Shown here piece after piece: positions 10,564 to 23,600 of a stretch of 56,942 bases of DNA. The stretch spans positions 1-56,942 of the forward strand of contig JAIQCW010000076.1 in assembly GCA_020283715.1 (NCBI GenBank), read 5' to 3'. The stretch is from Cytauxzoon felis. Taxonomy: Eukaryota > Apicomplexa > Aconoidasida > Piroplasmida > Theileriidae. The notes beneath the pieces are model-generated. The model was given only the letters and a program-made list of their open reading frames with translations. It ran no database searches and had not been told where the DNA came from. The position numbers and the translations under genes were made by a program. Numbering within the stretch: the stretch's first letter is position 1; each line of letters begins with the position of its first letter.

Positions 10564-11505
10564 TCAGATTTCTAGTTTTGTATCGAATAGTTGTAGTTTA
10601 TGATTATATTCAACGTAGTTTATAGTGTTTTTTAACGCTTGGCAGATTTTTTTGATATCCAGGGATATATAATCCATCACTTGTAACTGTGTATGGAATT
10701 AATTTTTAACGAATTAAATACATACCTTTTGAATTGATAAATTTCTCAGTTGTTGCATTTGAACCTGAAAAAAATATGAAATTATGTAAGCTTCATATAT
10801 ACCTTGATGATTGTGTATGGTTTTAAATGTAAGCGTCAATTGCCTTGTTATTTTAGCGTGTAATATATTCTCTAATATTATACATGCTGATCTCGTAGAA
10901 GTTGATGCGATACGTTGTGATATTTTACGTGGATTACTAGTAAAATCACCTTGTCTAGTTATATATAGTGACCATAGACATGAATGTAATGATCTTTTAC
11001 GTATATTGTTTATAACAGTACATAAATGTAATAATTTTGTATTCATTAAATGAATATCATTTTCACCAGATAATGTCTTATCAATTGCTTTAACTAATTT
11101 CGATTCCCTTGGTTCTTTAACTATAATTGGTAAATGTGTAGATTTAGCATTTGTAAATTTTAATTTTCTAATTTCTTGTAATTCAGATAATAAACGTTCA
11201 TTTTCTGATAATAATAATAATTGTTCTTGTCTTATTAATCTTAACTGATTTTGTGTAAATCTAAATGTACCAAAATCATCATTGCCTGTTACTGTAACAG
11301 GATGTTCATTACCAAATGCTAATACCTTTAATTTATATAATGCATATTTTAAATCTCTACAATGAACAGAATTCCGTTCTACTAAATTTATTAATCTCTC
11401 TAATGCTACACCCTTTTGTAATGCTAATAGTGTTATCTCATGTCCCTGCTCAGCGCTAATCATCCAACCAGGATTCCCTAACTCTGTATTATTCTCATCT
11501 ATCAT
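10564..11505 (-). CDS. unrecognised coiled-coil protein
   Basis: I do not recognise this gene. The main exon runs 11505-about 10805 and is followed by a short exon (VQMQQLRNLSIQK, about 10765-10727) and a last exon near 10687-10564 ending KLQLFDTKLEI before TGA. About 280 residues. The N-terminal part has LLALQKGVALERLINLVE, then a helical QNQLRLIRQEQLLLLSENER stretch, which looks like a coiled coil. No signal peptide or membrane segment. It converges on MUS81 and diverges from nothing nearby; RRP6 ends 100 bp upstream on the same strand. It contains no dispersed element. Confidence 0.6.
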
Positions 11506-11605
11506 CCTTAATTAAGGATTTAAAATTAATCTAAATTAAACATATGCGATCTATATACTCAAATATATCTCATTATATTAAATTTATTAAATGTGTGTCA
11601 AAACA

Positions 11606-14600
11606 TTATAGTGTACTTTGAATCCTACGCTTCACATCCGATACATTATCATCGCTATCATCTAATACACGCTTCCCGGATAATCCATCATCATCCGAAA
11701 TCTTGTATACTTCAGATGATATACTACTACCACGAACATCACCAAGTAAACCAGCGTCCACAATCCCCCTGTATATCTCCAATACCGAACCGATCGAATT
11801 AAACGTCTAAAAATAACATTACATAATGAATATTTCCAATATTAAAGTATACAATATCCTCATATTTGTATTCAATCCATAAAATATCGCTGTCTACACT
11901 CATAGAAGAGGAGGAGCCTAACCAAATGAGGTATTCTTGCAGACAGCTTTTTCTAATTACCTCCAACTCCGCCACGATCACCGGGAGTGGATCTACTCTT
12001 TAGAGATAGGTAAATAAAAGAGCTCTATGCAATAGAAGAGAATATTGTCGACCGGGAGGGAAGGATGGAATTCAAGCGGGACGATGTCTCAGTAATTAGA
12101 TTCATTAGTGTTAGATTGGATGTATCTCAATTAAATTTATGATACTTACGTTGTGTTGTTTGTTGAGTTCATGTTTCTATGTGTAAAGATGTGTTATATG
12201 TGTTGATAGTGGTCTAACCTACAGATATATTTATATATTCTTCTAATGTTAATGGTTTTGTAACATTGTCGGTATTATTATCCAGGTATTTAATGAATGT
12301 CTAATGAATATATGAAGTCAAATAAGCATAAATGTTCAACTCACGTTCCTAAGTTTAATAAAAAATGGAATTTCCGGTTGTAACTGAACAAAATGTTTAC
12401 AAATTGAATCTAAAAATCTCTTGAAAGTAGTAGTAGGCTATACAATAATAATGAATTTTGATAAAATATTCGTTCTTCCGGGTTAACACCACCACGATCT
12501 CCGGGAGTGGCTCTACTCTTTAGAGATAGGTAATTGAAAGAAGCTGTCTGCAAGACCAACATCAGTACAGATAGTCTTCCACTCTCCTCCACCGAAGGTC
12601 GTCTTGCAGACAGCCTCCTTTATTTACTTCCCCTCGGATTCCCGTAGATCATCTTCAGCCAATTAAGTGTAAGAATATAGTGATCAATCATAAACGTGAC
12701 TAATCTCATCAGCATTATCTCTATCAGTACCAGTAGCATATCCGGTAAATAATTTTAGGATACCCTTATTATCAGGTTCATTATCCTGATCAATATTGTT
12801 AGCAGGATTAGCAGAATCTACAACTCTCTTTTTAGTACCATAACCACGGTCACCTAATGTTCCGGCATTCTGTATTCTAAACGGAATAGTTCTTTAATTG
12901 AAACAATAAATGATTGAATCACTATACCTATGGAGACACTAATCAAATCTTATGTTAATTTATTCAGTTCAGAATTAAGCAGTTTATTATTTCTATCAGG
13001 AGCTTTAGTTCCGTCAATTCGACCATCTCCAGTACCTGTAATATCTTCCCAACTAGTCTCAATAACATCATAATATGGATTAGAAAAAATAGGTTCAGGT
13101 TTAAAGTATTTATATTCCTTACCACCACCACTTTTATCCTTCTCCACGCATATTATAATTGGTCTATCCCCAAAGTAATATACATGAACATAATGGACAT
13201 TAGTTTCTTCAATATTAACACGTGGGTTACCAGCACCACCATCAGGTTTAGTGAGGGAATGAGATCCCTTTTTAAATGAGGCGGTTGTTATAATTTTATA
13301 ATTAGAAGCAGTTCCCTTCACCTTATGCATGTAACGCTTAAATCCATTCTTGGGCTCATTATTTTTAAAGAAAAGTTTAATATCATTTTCAGAAATATCA
13401 GATTCTTGAGTTTTTTCCTCTCCATCACTGGGGTTATAACCAATTCCCTTCTTATCAATATGTATATTAACACTAGGAGCAGTACCTTGTTGAGCAGTTA
13501 GATCATCAGTAACTTCAGGTGGTGATAACATTTGCAGGACTTAATCCAAGATGATAACAAGACAATAAAAGTATCTATTACATCCATAAACCTGTCAACT
13601 ATTATGATAATTGAACTCCTTTAATTATTCCCCCTTCCAACTCCTGTATATCGCTTCTCCAGGTATTCCACTTGAGGTCCAATCATTACCTCCACCACGA
13701 TCTCCGGGAGTGGCTCTACTCTTTAGAGATAGGTAATTAAAGGAGCCCCATGCAATGGGAAAGAGAAACCTCGAGTGGAGAGGGTTCACTCAATGGAAGA
13801 TAATGTTGTATTGCCTTCAGTGTACAAAGGATCGATATTGCTTTTGCTCTATAAACTTACATTAGATTTGAGTGTGAGTTTGATAATGAAATGATCGGGT
13901 AATAAGATTTTTTCGCATTCATCTAATTCTTTTGCAACATAATCTCGGAAGAGTATGAGATTTAGCATATAATTATATGATATATAATCCATAGTACGTA
14001 AAAGTATATTTGATTTTTTACATATGGTTTTAGCTTTAGTATATAGCCTTAATGGCTTTTCTGTATACTGTTTTAGGCATACATTACGTGAATTTAACAT
14101 AATTTGTACAATTTTATTCTTACCATCATCCATAGATAGTGCTATATTTTTAAAATATTATACAATTCCAACAAATGATGTGTATCACCTGACGCGTAAT
14201 CTAACATATCTGCTGGTATCGGCCTATATATAAAATATATTAATATGTGCTATAAAAAATATAAAAAATTCTCAATATAATTTTTCATCTAATCCTTCAC
14301 TACCTCCATCTTCGCCACGATCTCCGGGAGTGGCTTTACCGTTTACTGGAACTAAATAAGAAGGCCACCACGGCGACTAGAAGGAAAGGTAGATTGGACC
14401 TCAGGTGGAGCAGATAATATATCAGTCACTGTTCACTCGGGGATCAACATACCTGATTCTCCAATCTGCAAGTTGATACATTTTATTTACGATAATATTA
14501 CAATAATTAAATAATAGGGATGCTAACGATTGTCCGCCTTTTATGTGTAATAATTTAGCGGCTTGAAGTGTATCAAACATATTAACAACATAAATACCAA

Positions 14601-16065
14601 AATCTCTTTGTAACCAAATGATATCGTTATCGGCACCGTGCATAATTTTTAATATTTTAGGATCAGTTGTAATAATATTTAAATTATGCATCAATCCAAA
14701 TATCCTAAATGGATCAACTACCCAATCAGATTCTATTGTACTAAATTGTACTAAACATACAAAACCGCGATAACTCTCACCAGAATAATGCTCAACATCA
14801 ATCGCAACTATAGATGAACGACTCAATTCATCTATCATAGACATTAAACCTGTCTCGTCCTCAATCAATTTATAACCACTATTTACCTTACCCAAACTCT
14901 CCAACATATTAAATAATGTACCACCGCCCAACAATTTCGAACCTATAAATTTAAATTTGTATAAAGATTTATAAGAAGTATGCGTATTAAGACAGCTCTT
15001 CACCTGAGGTCCAATCTACCTCTAATCCACCTCTCGTTGCCACTCGGCGTGATGCCTCTTCTAATTACCTATCCCTAAAGAGTAAAGCTACTCCCAGAGA
15101 TCGTGGCAGAAGTGTAATGGGTTGGAGCTCAAGTGGTGCCCTCATTACTTTCACTTGAACACACCTTTATGGGTATGATTTATATCTAGATTTGTCCATT
15201 CTAGTGAGTATAATTCAGAGGAGTATGGATGCGGTTTATTGTTATAAAAGTTGTTAGAGATTTCTGGTGTATGATCGATGATATCTATTTTGGGATAGAT
15301 CATTGGTATGAACATTTTATGATTATTGAAGTTATTAGAGTTGATAAATTCATTATCATTGATTACAATTTCAGGTTTTAATGAATTGTATTTAATTTTG
15401 TTATGACTTATTTGTTTATTTGAAAAGTTATCAAAATATTCTTTCCATTGTAACTGCGGCCTATTTTTTAACCGTATATAATTTTTTATATCAATTTTTA
15501 ATATAAATTTATCTAATGGAGTATTATATAAACTATAAAAATCTTGATTGATGATGATATCATTACTAATTTTTAATGGCCTATTTAATATATTTATAGA
15601 TGTCGATGTATTATTATTATTATGGTCGTCATATGATTTAGTTGTAGATTTTATATGACGATTTATACCTTCATCAATTTCATCTAATAATAAATCAAAT
15701 ATCTCTTCATCATTAATATCATCATTATTCTTTAATAAATTTATAAAATATTCTATCTTTTTTACAACATCAATACATTTATTACACAAATTTAAAATAT
15801 TATTAGAAAATTTTTTATCATTAGAATACTCGGTATATTCTATACCAATAGGTATACCCTGTGATTGTCTAACCAATGATGTTGTCTTATTTATTAACGT
15901 ATTCAAATATGATATTTCACCCTCATGACCATCTCCATGTACCAACAATTTCTCATACACCAATGGATCCTGTAATCTTGAATCTATACATTTTACAAAC
16001 ATATCCATTTTATACACTGAACCACGCATACTATAGCACCATAGACAATCATAATATGCGCTCAT
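11606..16065 (-). CDS. RRP6: RRP6/EXOSC10 nuclear exosome 3'-5' exonuclease
   Basis: DEDD-type exoribonuclease of the nuclear exosome, trimming rRNA, snoRNA and aberrant RNAs. The first exon (16065-about 15165) matches the N-terminal PMC2NT region and the linker RPQLQWKEYFDNFS. The next exon (14942-about 14450) carries the DEDD core: AIDVEHYSGESYRGFVCLVQ, ILKIMHGADNDIIWLQRDFG, VNMFDTLQAAKLL and YQLADWRIR. Then follow PIPADMLDYASGDTHHLLEL with the catalytic tyrosine, and an HRDC-like part (LILFRDYVAKELDECEKILL, PDHFIIKL). Short C-terminal exons lie at 12430-12350, 12300-12216, about 12170, 11910-11860 and 11810-11606. Near 14148 the frame shifts by two bases between YNILK and LSMDDG. An intron of about 1.4 kb holds an antigen-type copy, and four introns hold dispersed elements. 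Assignment of the last exons is less certain than the core. Confidence 0.8.
11934..12080 (-). repeat. dispersed element in RRP6 intron
   Basis: CTTGCAGACAGCT arm, reversed core GCCACGATCACCGGGAGTGG, CTCTTTAGAG hairpin and CTCTATGCAATAGA arm. Sense with RRP6. Confidence 0.8.
12486..12655 (-). repeat. dispersed element pair in RRP6 intron
   Basis: Reversed core CCACGATCTCCGGGAGTGG, CTCTTTAGAG, GTCTGCAAGAC, then a second copy of GTCTTGCAGACAGC joined to CTCGGATTCCCGTAGATCAT, the variant also found in the PPR gene at 54.2 and 54.7 kb. Confidence 0.8.
12665..13531 (-). pseudogene. antigen-type family copy nested in RRP6 intron
   Basis: An open frame of 193 residues (13531-12950) begins MLSPPEVTDDLTAQQG and includes VHYVHVYYFGDRPIIICVEK and KEYKYFKPEPIFSNPYYDV, the style of species-specific T. 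equi families. A TAA follows NKLT, and the same frame continues open after it (DLISVSIGIVIQSF). A second segment (12890-12690: GTLGDRGYGTKKR, LFTGYATGTDRDNADE) is in another frame. Its GTLGDRGYGT resembles DTLGNKDYQYGT of the gene at 5819. Either an intron or a degraded reading frame explains this; I favour degradation. It lies on the same strand as RRP6, with element copies on both sides. Confidence 0.55.
13629..13783 (-). repeat. dispersed element in RRP6 intron, next to the antigen copy
   Basis: CCAGGTATTCCACTTGAGGT, CCACGATCTCCGGGAGTGG, CTCTTTAGAG hairpin and the CCATGCAATGG arm, ending ACCTCGAGTGG. Confidence 0.85.
14298..14411 (-). repeat. dispersed element in RRP6 intron
   Basis: GCCACGATCTCCGGGAGTGG with the CCGTTTACTGG version of the hairpin, arm CCACCACGGCGACTAG, and ACCTCAGGTGG end. 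Confidence 0.85.
14990..15136 (+). repeat. dispersed element in RRP6 intron, antisense to the gene
   Basis: CACCTGAGGTCC, CCACTCGGCGTGATGC, CCCTAAAGAGT hairpin, GCTACTCCCAGAGATCGTGG, ending AGCTCAAGTGG. Opposite in orientation to RRP6, unlike the translated copies. Confidence 0.85.
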
Positions 16066-16218
16066 TCAACATACATATTCATCATTCCTACATTAAATAT
16101 ATTAAATTATTATCTTCATTAAATATTGTCATCCATATTTATTTCTAAAGTACTCAAACCGGCATAACAAGTGAGCTATTATCCGCCACTAGATCACAAC
16201 TAATACACATTCTTTTTT

Positions 16219-16427
16219 ACTCGCCGTTCTACCTGACGCTACAACCTTGTGTTCCACTTGCCGTGGAGGCCTCTTCTAATTACCTATCTCTAAAGAGTAG
16301 AGCCACTCCCAGAGATCGTGGCAGTTAAGAGGTAATGATGTAACCTCAAGTGGAATACCCGTATCTGATCTCCAGGAGTGGCTTTACTCTTTAGAGATAG
16401 GTAATTAGAGGATATGATGGCAAGACA
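16219..16427 (+). repeat. dispersed elements, head-to-head pair, intergenic
   Basis: A forward first core (TCTCTAAAGAG, GCCACTCCCAGAGATCGTGG) to ACCTCAAGTGG is followed by GTATCTGATCTCCAGGAGTGG and a reversed CTCTTTAGAGATAGG. Forward and reverse halves are thus fused within about 200 bp between RRP6 and SmE. Confidence 0.8.
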
Positions 16428-16542
16428 TCAATTGTAAAAGTAATAGCAATAGAAAGTCGGGTAAAGACACTCGGTGTGATAAATACGCAAAGTATGTAAG
16501 AATAATTTTAATATCAAGATAATGAGATTAAATTAGCGATAA

Positions 16543-17018
16543 TTAATTAACAGCGGCTATAAGTGACATACAATCACCTTTCAATAATATTCTTCCTACG
16601 TGAATTCTCTGTTTTTGATTGACTATAACTTCTTCTACGTCGTCCAATACCATGTTCATGTACTCATCAAAACCCTTTAATAATTTGATATAAATATGAA
16701 AAAACGTACCCTTATTAGGCCTTCTATTTTTAAGTTAGGTTGATCATATAACCAAATCTGTACCCTCGTCCCACTAGTAAAGAAACGAAATATTTGGTTC
16801 TAAAGAAAAATGAAAATAATTTAATGTCTAATTACGAAAAATTGTTTCCTAAAGACTTGCTATATAATCCTCTTTTAAAACTATAATAAATTATTGGTCA
16901 TGCCAGAAATATTATAGGATAAAGAGCAAGGGTTATATAAAAAGACTTGCAGGAGAGTAGATAGACGTACAATGGGTTGGGTCATAATTTTTTGTAACTT
17001 ATCTTTACGATGCTCCAT
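16543..17018 (-). CDS. SNRPE: small nuclear ribonucleoprotein SmE
   Basis: Core Sm-ring protein of the spliceosomal snRNPs. Three exons: MEHRKDKLQKIMTQPI, then NQIFRFFTSGTRVQIWLYDQ to IEGLIR, then GFDEYMNMVLDDVEEV (Sm1 motif) and RIHVGRILLKGDCMSLI (Sm2 motif). About 90 residues, the normal length for SmE. The N-terminal QKIM.QPI and WLYDQ identify SmE among the Sm paralogues. It starts 74 bp downstream of the LysRS stop on the same strand. It has no dispersed element. Confidence 0.9.
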
Positions 17019-17091
17019 TTTGTTTAATAAATTTTAAATTTATATAAAGGATATATACAGACTAAATTAATATTAAAGATTAAAACGATTA

Positions 17092-19610
<2,519 letters not shown>

Positions 19611-19668
19611 TTAATATGAATTAGGATTGGAATGATCCCACAAATAAACATAAACCGTATTTCAAAAA

Positions 19669-20685
19669 ATGAATTTAATATTCAGGAAATTAAAAATACT
19701 GAAAAAATTATCTGAATTCTATAAAATATCTACCATAGAAAGAGAGTTAGATAAATTTTGGGGACTAACATCCAAAACATGTAGTAACAAAAAAAAGAGA
19801 AAATTTAGACCTAATAAAAAGGAACATATAATAAATAACAAAAGAAATATCACTAACGAAATTGATAAAATATGGAATCTTAGTAAAAAACAATTTATTA
19901 CAAAAAATTCGTTCAACGAAGATCAATACCATCCTTCCGCTACGGGCGGACCCGTTTCATCCGATGTTACAACCTCTGCTCCATTCGCCGTGGAGGCATC
20001 TTCCAATTACCTATCCCTAAAGGGTAGAGCCACTCCCAGAGATCGTGGCGATAAACCCGTAGCTGATCTCAGGGAAGCTCAGGAGGAAGTATGTGTTGAA
20101 GAAAAGGATGAGCCTACTAGTGGACAACATCATACCCGTGATGTTTCTTTTTTAGTGGAGGACATGCGTAAAGAGAAAAAATTTTTTAAAGATACAGTTA
20201 AAGAAATTAGGAAATTAGGTAATTCTATCACATAAACGACTAATATTTGTAATAATTTTAGTTTATCCTCATTTGGATCCTATTGCTAAAAAGCATTTCG
20301 ATGAAAATAAATTGATCGCATTATGTGGAAAGGTATACGCGATTTGTTATGACTATAATTAAAATTTGTAGGTACAAAAGAATCGGAAAATGCCTTATAA
20401 TGAATATATGATGCGTCAAAAGGCATTAAAAAAGCATGTAGAAAAGAATAAGAAATTGGTATCGTTAAATTCATATACTATTATAGACACATCTTATCTA
20501 TAGGAAAATGAACTTGGTGTTAAATTATTTCTTGATACAAGAGCTGGTGCTAGAGCCGCTGAATTAGAGAAAAGGTAAGATTAATATCGTTACGCCAATA
20601 ATTATCTCATAGGAAACGTAAAAAAGAACGTAAAAATCGCAAATCATTATTCGATAATGACAAAGGAATACACTATCTACCTTAA
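19669..20685 (+). CDS. unrecognised lysine-rich, probably nucleolar protein
   Basis: I do not recognise this gene. Exon 1 (19669-about 20219) is rich in lysine and asparagine (CSNKKKRKFRPNKKEHIINN). Small exons follow: VYPHLDPIAKKHFDENKLIA, VQKNRKMPYNEYMMRQKALK, ENELGVKLFLDTRAGARAAE, and KRKKERKNRKSLFDNDKGIH ending YLP before TAA 20683. All splice sites are GT..AG and introns are 35-45 bp. About 310 residues. One dispersed element is translated in exon 1. The composition suggests a ribosome-biogenesis factor, but no family signature is clear. It diverges from LysRS with only 58 bp between start codons. Confidence 0.65.
19936..20090 (+). repeat. dispersed element translated in the 19669-20685 gene
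   Basis: In-frame VEASSNYLSLKGRATPRDRG, then KPVADLREAQEEV. It carries the CCCTAAAGGG version of the hairpin. Same orientation and frame as in the other genes. Confidence 0.9.
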
Positions 20686-21178
20686 AGTCTTAATCATAAT
20701 TCATCATTTATATATCTAATCGTTATACAAATAAGTCATTACATATTGCATCCATTCAAGATTACATCATCTTTTAGTTTCCGTTGTTTCCGCAGACATT
20801 TCTACACCAGAGGTTACAACCTCTTCTTCCACTCGCCGTGGAGGCTTCTTTTAATTACCTATCTCTAAAGAGTAGAGCCACTCCCGGAGATCGTGACGAT
20901 GGAAAGTATTGGACCTCGAGTGGAATGGTCTTCGTAGACAATTCCTAAACATTGTATTATCTCGGGTATTTTGCGCATTCATTGTTTAGAGAAATTGATC
21001 GCATAACCATACGATATATATGGAATCCTATGTTTAATGTATAATAGATCTATATATTTTATTAAATTTTCGCGAATGTATCTACGATTTCCGCAGAGAT
21101 TCATATGTACACATTATGATCCAGCAAATTTTTATACGTATACACATTACGATGATTATAATTTTTATTAATTAAAAA
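20686..21178. other. intergenic region with one dispersed element
   Basis: About 490 bp between two same-strand genes. It holds an element copy at 20791-20928 and AT-rich DNA likely to contain the 21179 promoter; no gene seen. Confidence 0.5.
20791..20928 (+). repeat. dispersed element, first-core half, intergenic
   Basis: Arms CACCAGAGGT and CCACTCGCCGTGGAGGC, TCTCTAAAGAGT hairpin, GCCACTCCCGGAGATCGTGA core, ACCTCGAGTGG end. Confidence 0.85.
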
Positions 21179-22018
21179 ATGAATGTATTAGAAGATGACA
21201 ATAGTTCTACTACGAATTACGGTACAGAACTGAAATATTTTAATGATTTGATACCATTATTGCGTAATTTGAGTAATGGTACATTAAAATATTCTAAATT
21301 ATTAAATACTACGAGTATATCATTATATAATTTGTTAAATGGCATAATAGATTCGAGGTTAATATATAATAATGATGATAATGATGAGTACATTATATAT
21401 ATGGAAAAATGGAATAACGTAGTTAATTTATTAAATAGTATGAGTATTGGATTAGAAGATTTCTCTAATAAGTTATTGGATAAGTTATTAAGTGAATTAG
21501 AATTATATAATAAAAATATAAATAAGTTTATGGGTACAAATAATAATACTGATGATTTTATCAATATATTAAATAATTTATCTGCTAATAATACAAAAAA
21601 TACATTAAACGATATAAGATTAAGAAGAAATATAATATATTCTTACTCCGAACATAATACATCTAAAAAATTTGTACGTGAATTACAGCATATCCATGCT
21701 GATGAAAGAATAACAAACATATTAAAAAAATCACTAAATAGAGTCTATACTACAAAAAAATTACTCAATAATGCCATAGATGAATTAATTAAATACGATC
21801 CAACGTACAATAATTATTTCAAAAACTACATCTATGCACTAAATGATGTCGTCGATTTAGAATCATGTAAAAATAATAATTCATTAGATGAAAACACGAT
21901 CAATATCAACATCAATCACGAAAAATTCAAGCATTGTACATTTATCATTGAAAATTTATACAATGAACTCAATAATACCATACATAATATCGTCGATGAC
22001 AACATCACCATACAATAA
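21179..22018 (+). CDS. hypothetical helical protein, 279 residues
   Basis: I do not recognise this gene. It is a single open frame from an ATG preceded by a very AT-rich stretch, with no element inside. It is rich in leucine, asparagine and aspartate (LKYFNDLIPLLRNLSNGTLK; LLDKLLSELELYNKNINKF), predicted mainly helical and perhaps coiled. There is no signal peptide or membrane segment. A BAR-like or scaffold fold is possible, but nothing specific supports it. It converges on the gene at 22251-22721. Confidence 0.6.
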   Translation: MNVLEDDNSSTTNYGTELKYFNDLIPLLRNLSNGTLKYSKLLNTTSISLYNLLNGIIDSRLIYNNDDNDEYIIYMEKWNNVVNLLNSMSIGLEDFSNKLLDKLLSELELYNKNINKFMGTNNNTDDFINILNNLSANNTKNTLNDIRLRRNIIYSYSEHNTSKKFVRELQHIHADERITNILKKSLNRVYTTKKLLNNAIDELIKYDPTYNNYFKNYIYALNDVVDLESCKNNNSLDENTINININHEKFKHCTFIIENLYNELNNTIHNIVDDNITIQ

Positions 22019-22103
22019 GTAGTTTTAGGATAAAAAGAAAATAACGACCTGAAGAAGCCCAAAATTAAGTTTATTTATCGCAATTGATGAGTATCAACTC
22101 CAT

Positions 22104-22223
22104 CGTCTTGCAGACAGCTCTTCCAATTACCTATCTCTAAAGAGCAGAGATCGTGGTGAAGAATCCGAGACGATCTATAGGAGTCTAGGTGAGGTAAATA
22201 GATATTACCACCACTACTAGTGG
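22104..22223 (+). repeat. dispersed element with internal deletion, between convergent genes
   Basis: GTCTTGCAGACAGCTC arm, TCTCTAAAGAG hairpin fused directly to CAGAGATCGTGG (the GCCACTCC part is missing), ACGATCTATAGGAGTCTAGG and ACTAGTGGAA. Confidence 0.75.
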
Positions 22224-22250
22224 AAATTATGTTCTTTGATGGAGCGTATT

Positions 22251-22721
22251 TCATTTTGTACTGGTATTATTGAGAATTTGTATGAATTTTTGTATGGGAA
22301 TATCATTTGGTAAATTTGCCATGAATCTGAATATGCTGTATTTAATTTACGATAATTTTAAAATCACATACTCGTTTTTATTACAATTTAAATGTAAACA
22401 AATTTTAGAAATTCTCTCTTCTATTATTGTATGAAGTGACATAATAAGACCAATTAATAATTCTAATGATATATTTACGCGGTAATTATTACACTTCTCT
22501 ATCAATTCCATCTTTAATTTTAACATTTCATTGTAATTCTCCTTTATTGATGTAATAAAACCATTTTTTGATGGATCTACATTATCTTTTAATAACGATT
22601 GCCTATTATTATTATTGATCGACAATGTCAGTCTATCAATTTCATTCCTCAAATTATTTGAAATTGATATTAAACGATCAAGTACAACCGTACCCAGTGG
22701 AGAATCCATAGTTATATGCAT
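22251..22721 (-). CDS. small hypothetical helical protein
   Basis: I do not recognise this gene. Two exons: 22721-about 22372 (start at ATG 22721, or MDSPLGTVVL shortly after) and a second after a 36-bp intron, reading FRFMANLPNDIPIQKFIQIL and ending NNTSTK before TGA 22251. About 145 residues, helical (LDRLISISNNLRNEIDRLTL; YNEMLKLKMELIEKCNNY). The size and heptad-like leucines would suit a small complex subunit such as a Mediator protein, but this is speculation. Confidence 0.6.
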
Positions 22722-22802
22722 AAAATAAAATTGATTAAAATCGAAGAGACATGTATAAGCAGCATAAAATTCAACACAACATTAACATACATAGAACACC
22801 GT

Positions 22803-22966
22803 TCAATTATCTCCCCGTAAACGGTAAAGCCACTCCCGGAGATCGTGGCGGAGGTGAAGGTAGTAGTTATGTAACCTCAAGTGGAAGTGGAACCCATAGC
22901 TGATCTCAGGGAAGCGGAGGGGGAAATAAATAGAAGAACTGACGGAGGACTAGACCTCAGTGGAAG
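22803..22966 (+). repeat. dispersed element, intergenic
   Basis: CCGTAAACGG version of the hairpin, GCCACTCCCGGAGATCGTGG, ACCTCAAGTGG, AGCTGATCTCAGGGAAGCGG and CTGACGGAGGAC arm. Confidence 0.85.
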
Positions 22967-23313
22967 ACCGTATGTGGATGAACGCTCAAATTGTTCTCTT
23001 AGAATGAATCAATTTATGTAAACAGTGCGACATAGGTAGTGTATCTTCCAAATGGACCCAAGATTCCAATAAATTATAGATTATAATTGCGTTGTTTTAT
23101 ATAAATCTTTTTATAAGTAATCTTGTATTTTATTTATTAATTAATATTTAATAATATTATTCCTCTATGTTGTCTATCGACATTGTTTATTCTTGTATTT
23201 CAATGTAATCTATAGTGTTATCATATATCATCAAAAAATTCTCTATAATAGGTAAGATAATATTCGAAGCATTAATTTCTATTTTATAAATCCATAGTTT
23301 ACTTATCAACGTC

Positions 23314-23508
23314 TTTCCACGTGAGGTTATAACCAATGTTCCACTTGCCGTGTTGGCTTTCTCTAATTATCTCCCCTTCCAGCTCCCATAGATCGTTCCA
23401 TGTTCTACTTGAGGTTACATCACTACCTCTAACTTCGCCACGATCTCCGGGAGTGGCTTCACCCTTTAGAGATAGGTAAATAGAAGAGGGCTCCACGCAT
23501 AGTGTAAA
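23314..23508 (-). repeat. dispersed element, intergenic
   Basis: Reversed second core CCAGCTCCCATAGATCG, TTGAGGTTAC, GCCACGATCTCCGGGAGTGG, CCCTTTAGAG hairpin and CTCCACGCATAGTG arm. An open minus-strand frame crosses it but has no gene-like flanks. Confidence 0.85.
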
Positions 23509-23600
23509 AGACGTAGATGAAAACTTTCGACATTTAACCCATTACACTTAAACTGCTTCGTACTGTCATCATTATTTATTTATTTTAGAGATTCAATAAA

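Larger units (their letters stand above)
22722..23600. other. divergent intergenic region with two dispersed elements
   Basis: About 880 bp between divergently transcribed genes. It holds opposite-facing element copies at 22803-22966 (+) and 23314-23508 (-). The remainder is AT-rich with no supported gene. Confidence 0.5.
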
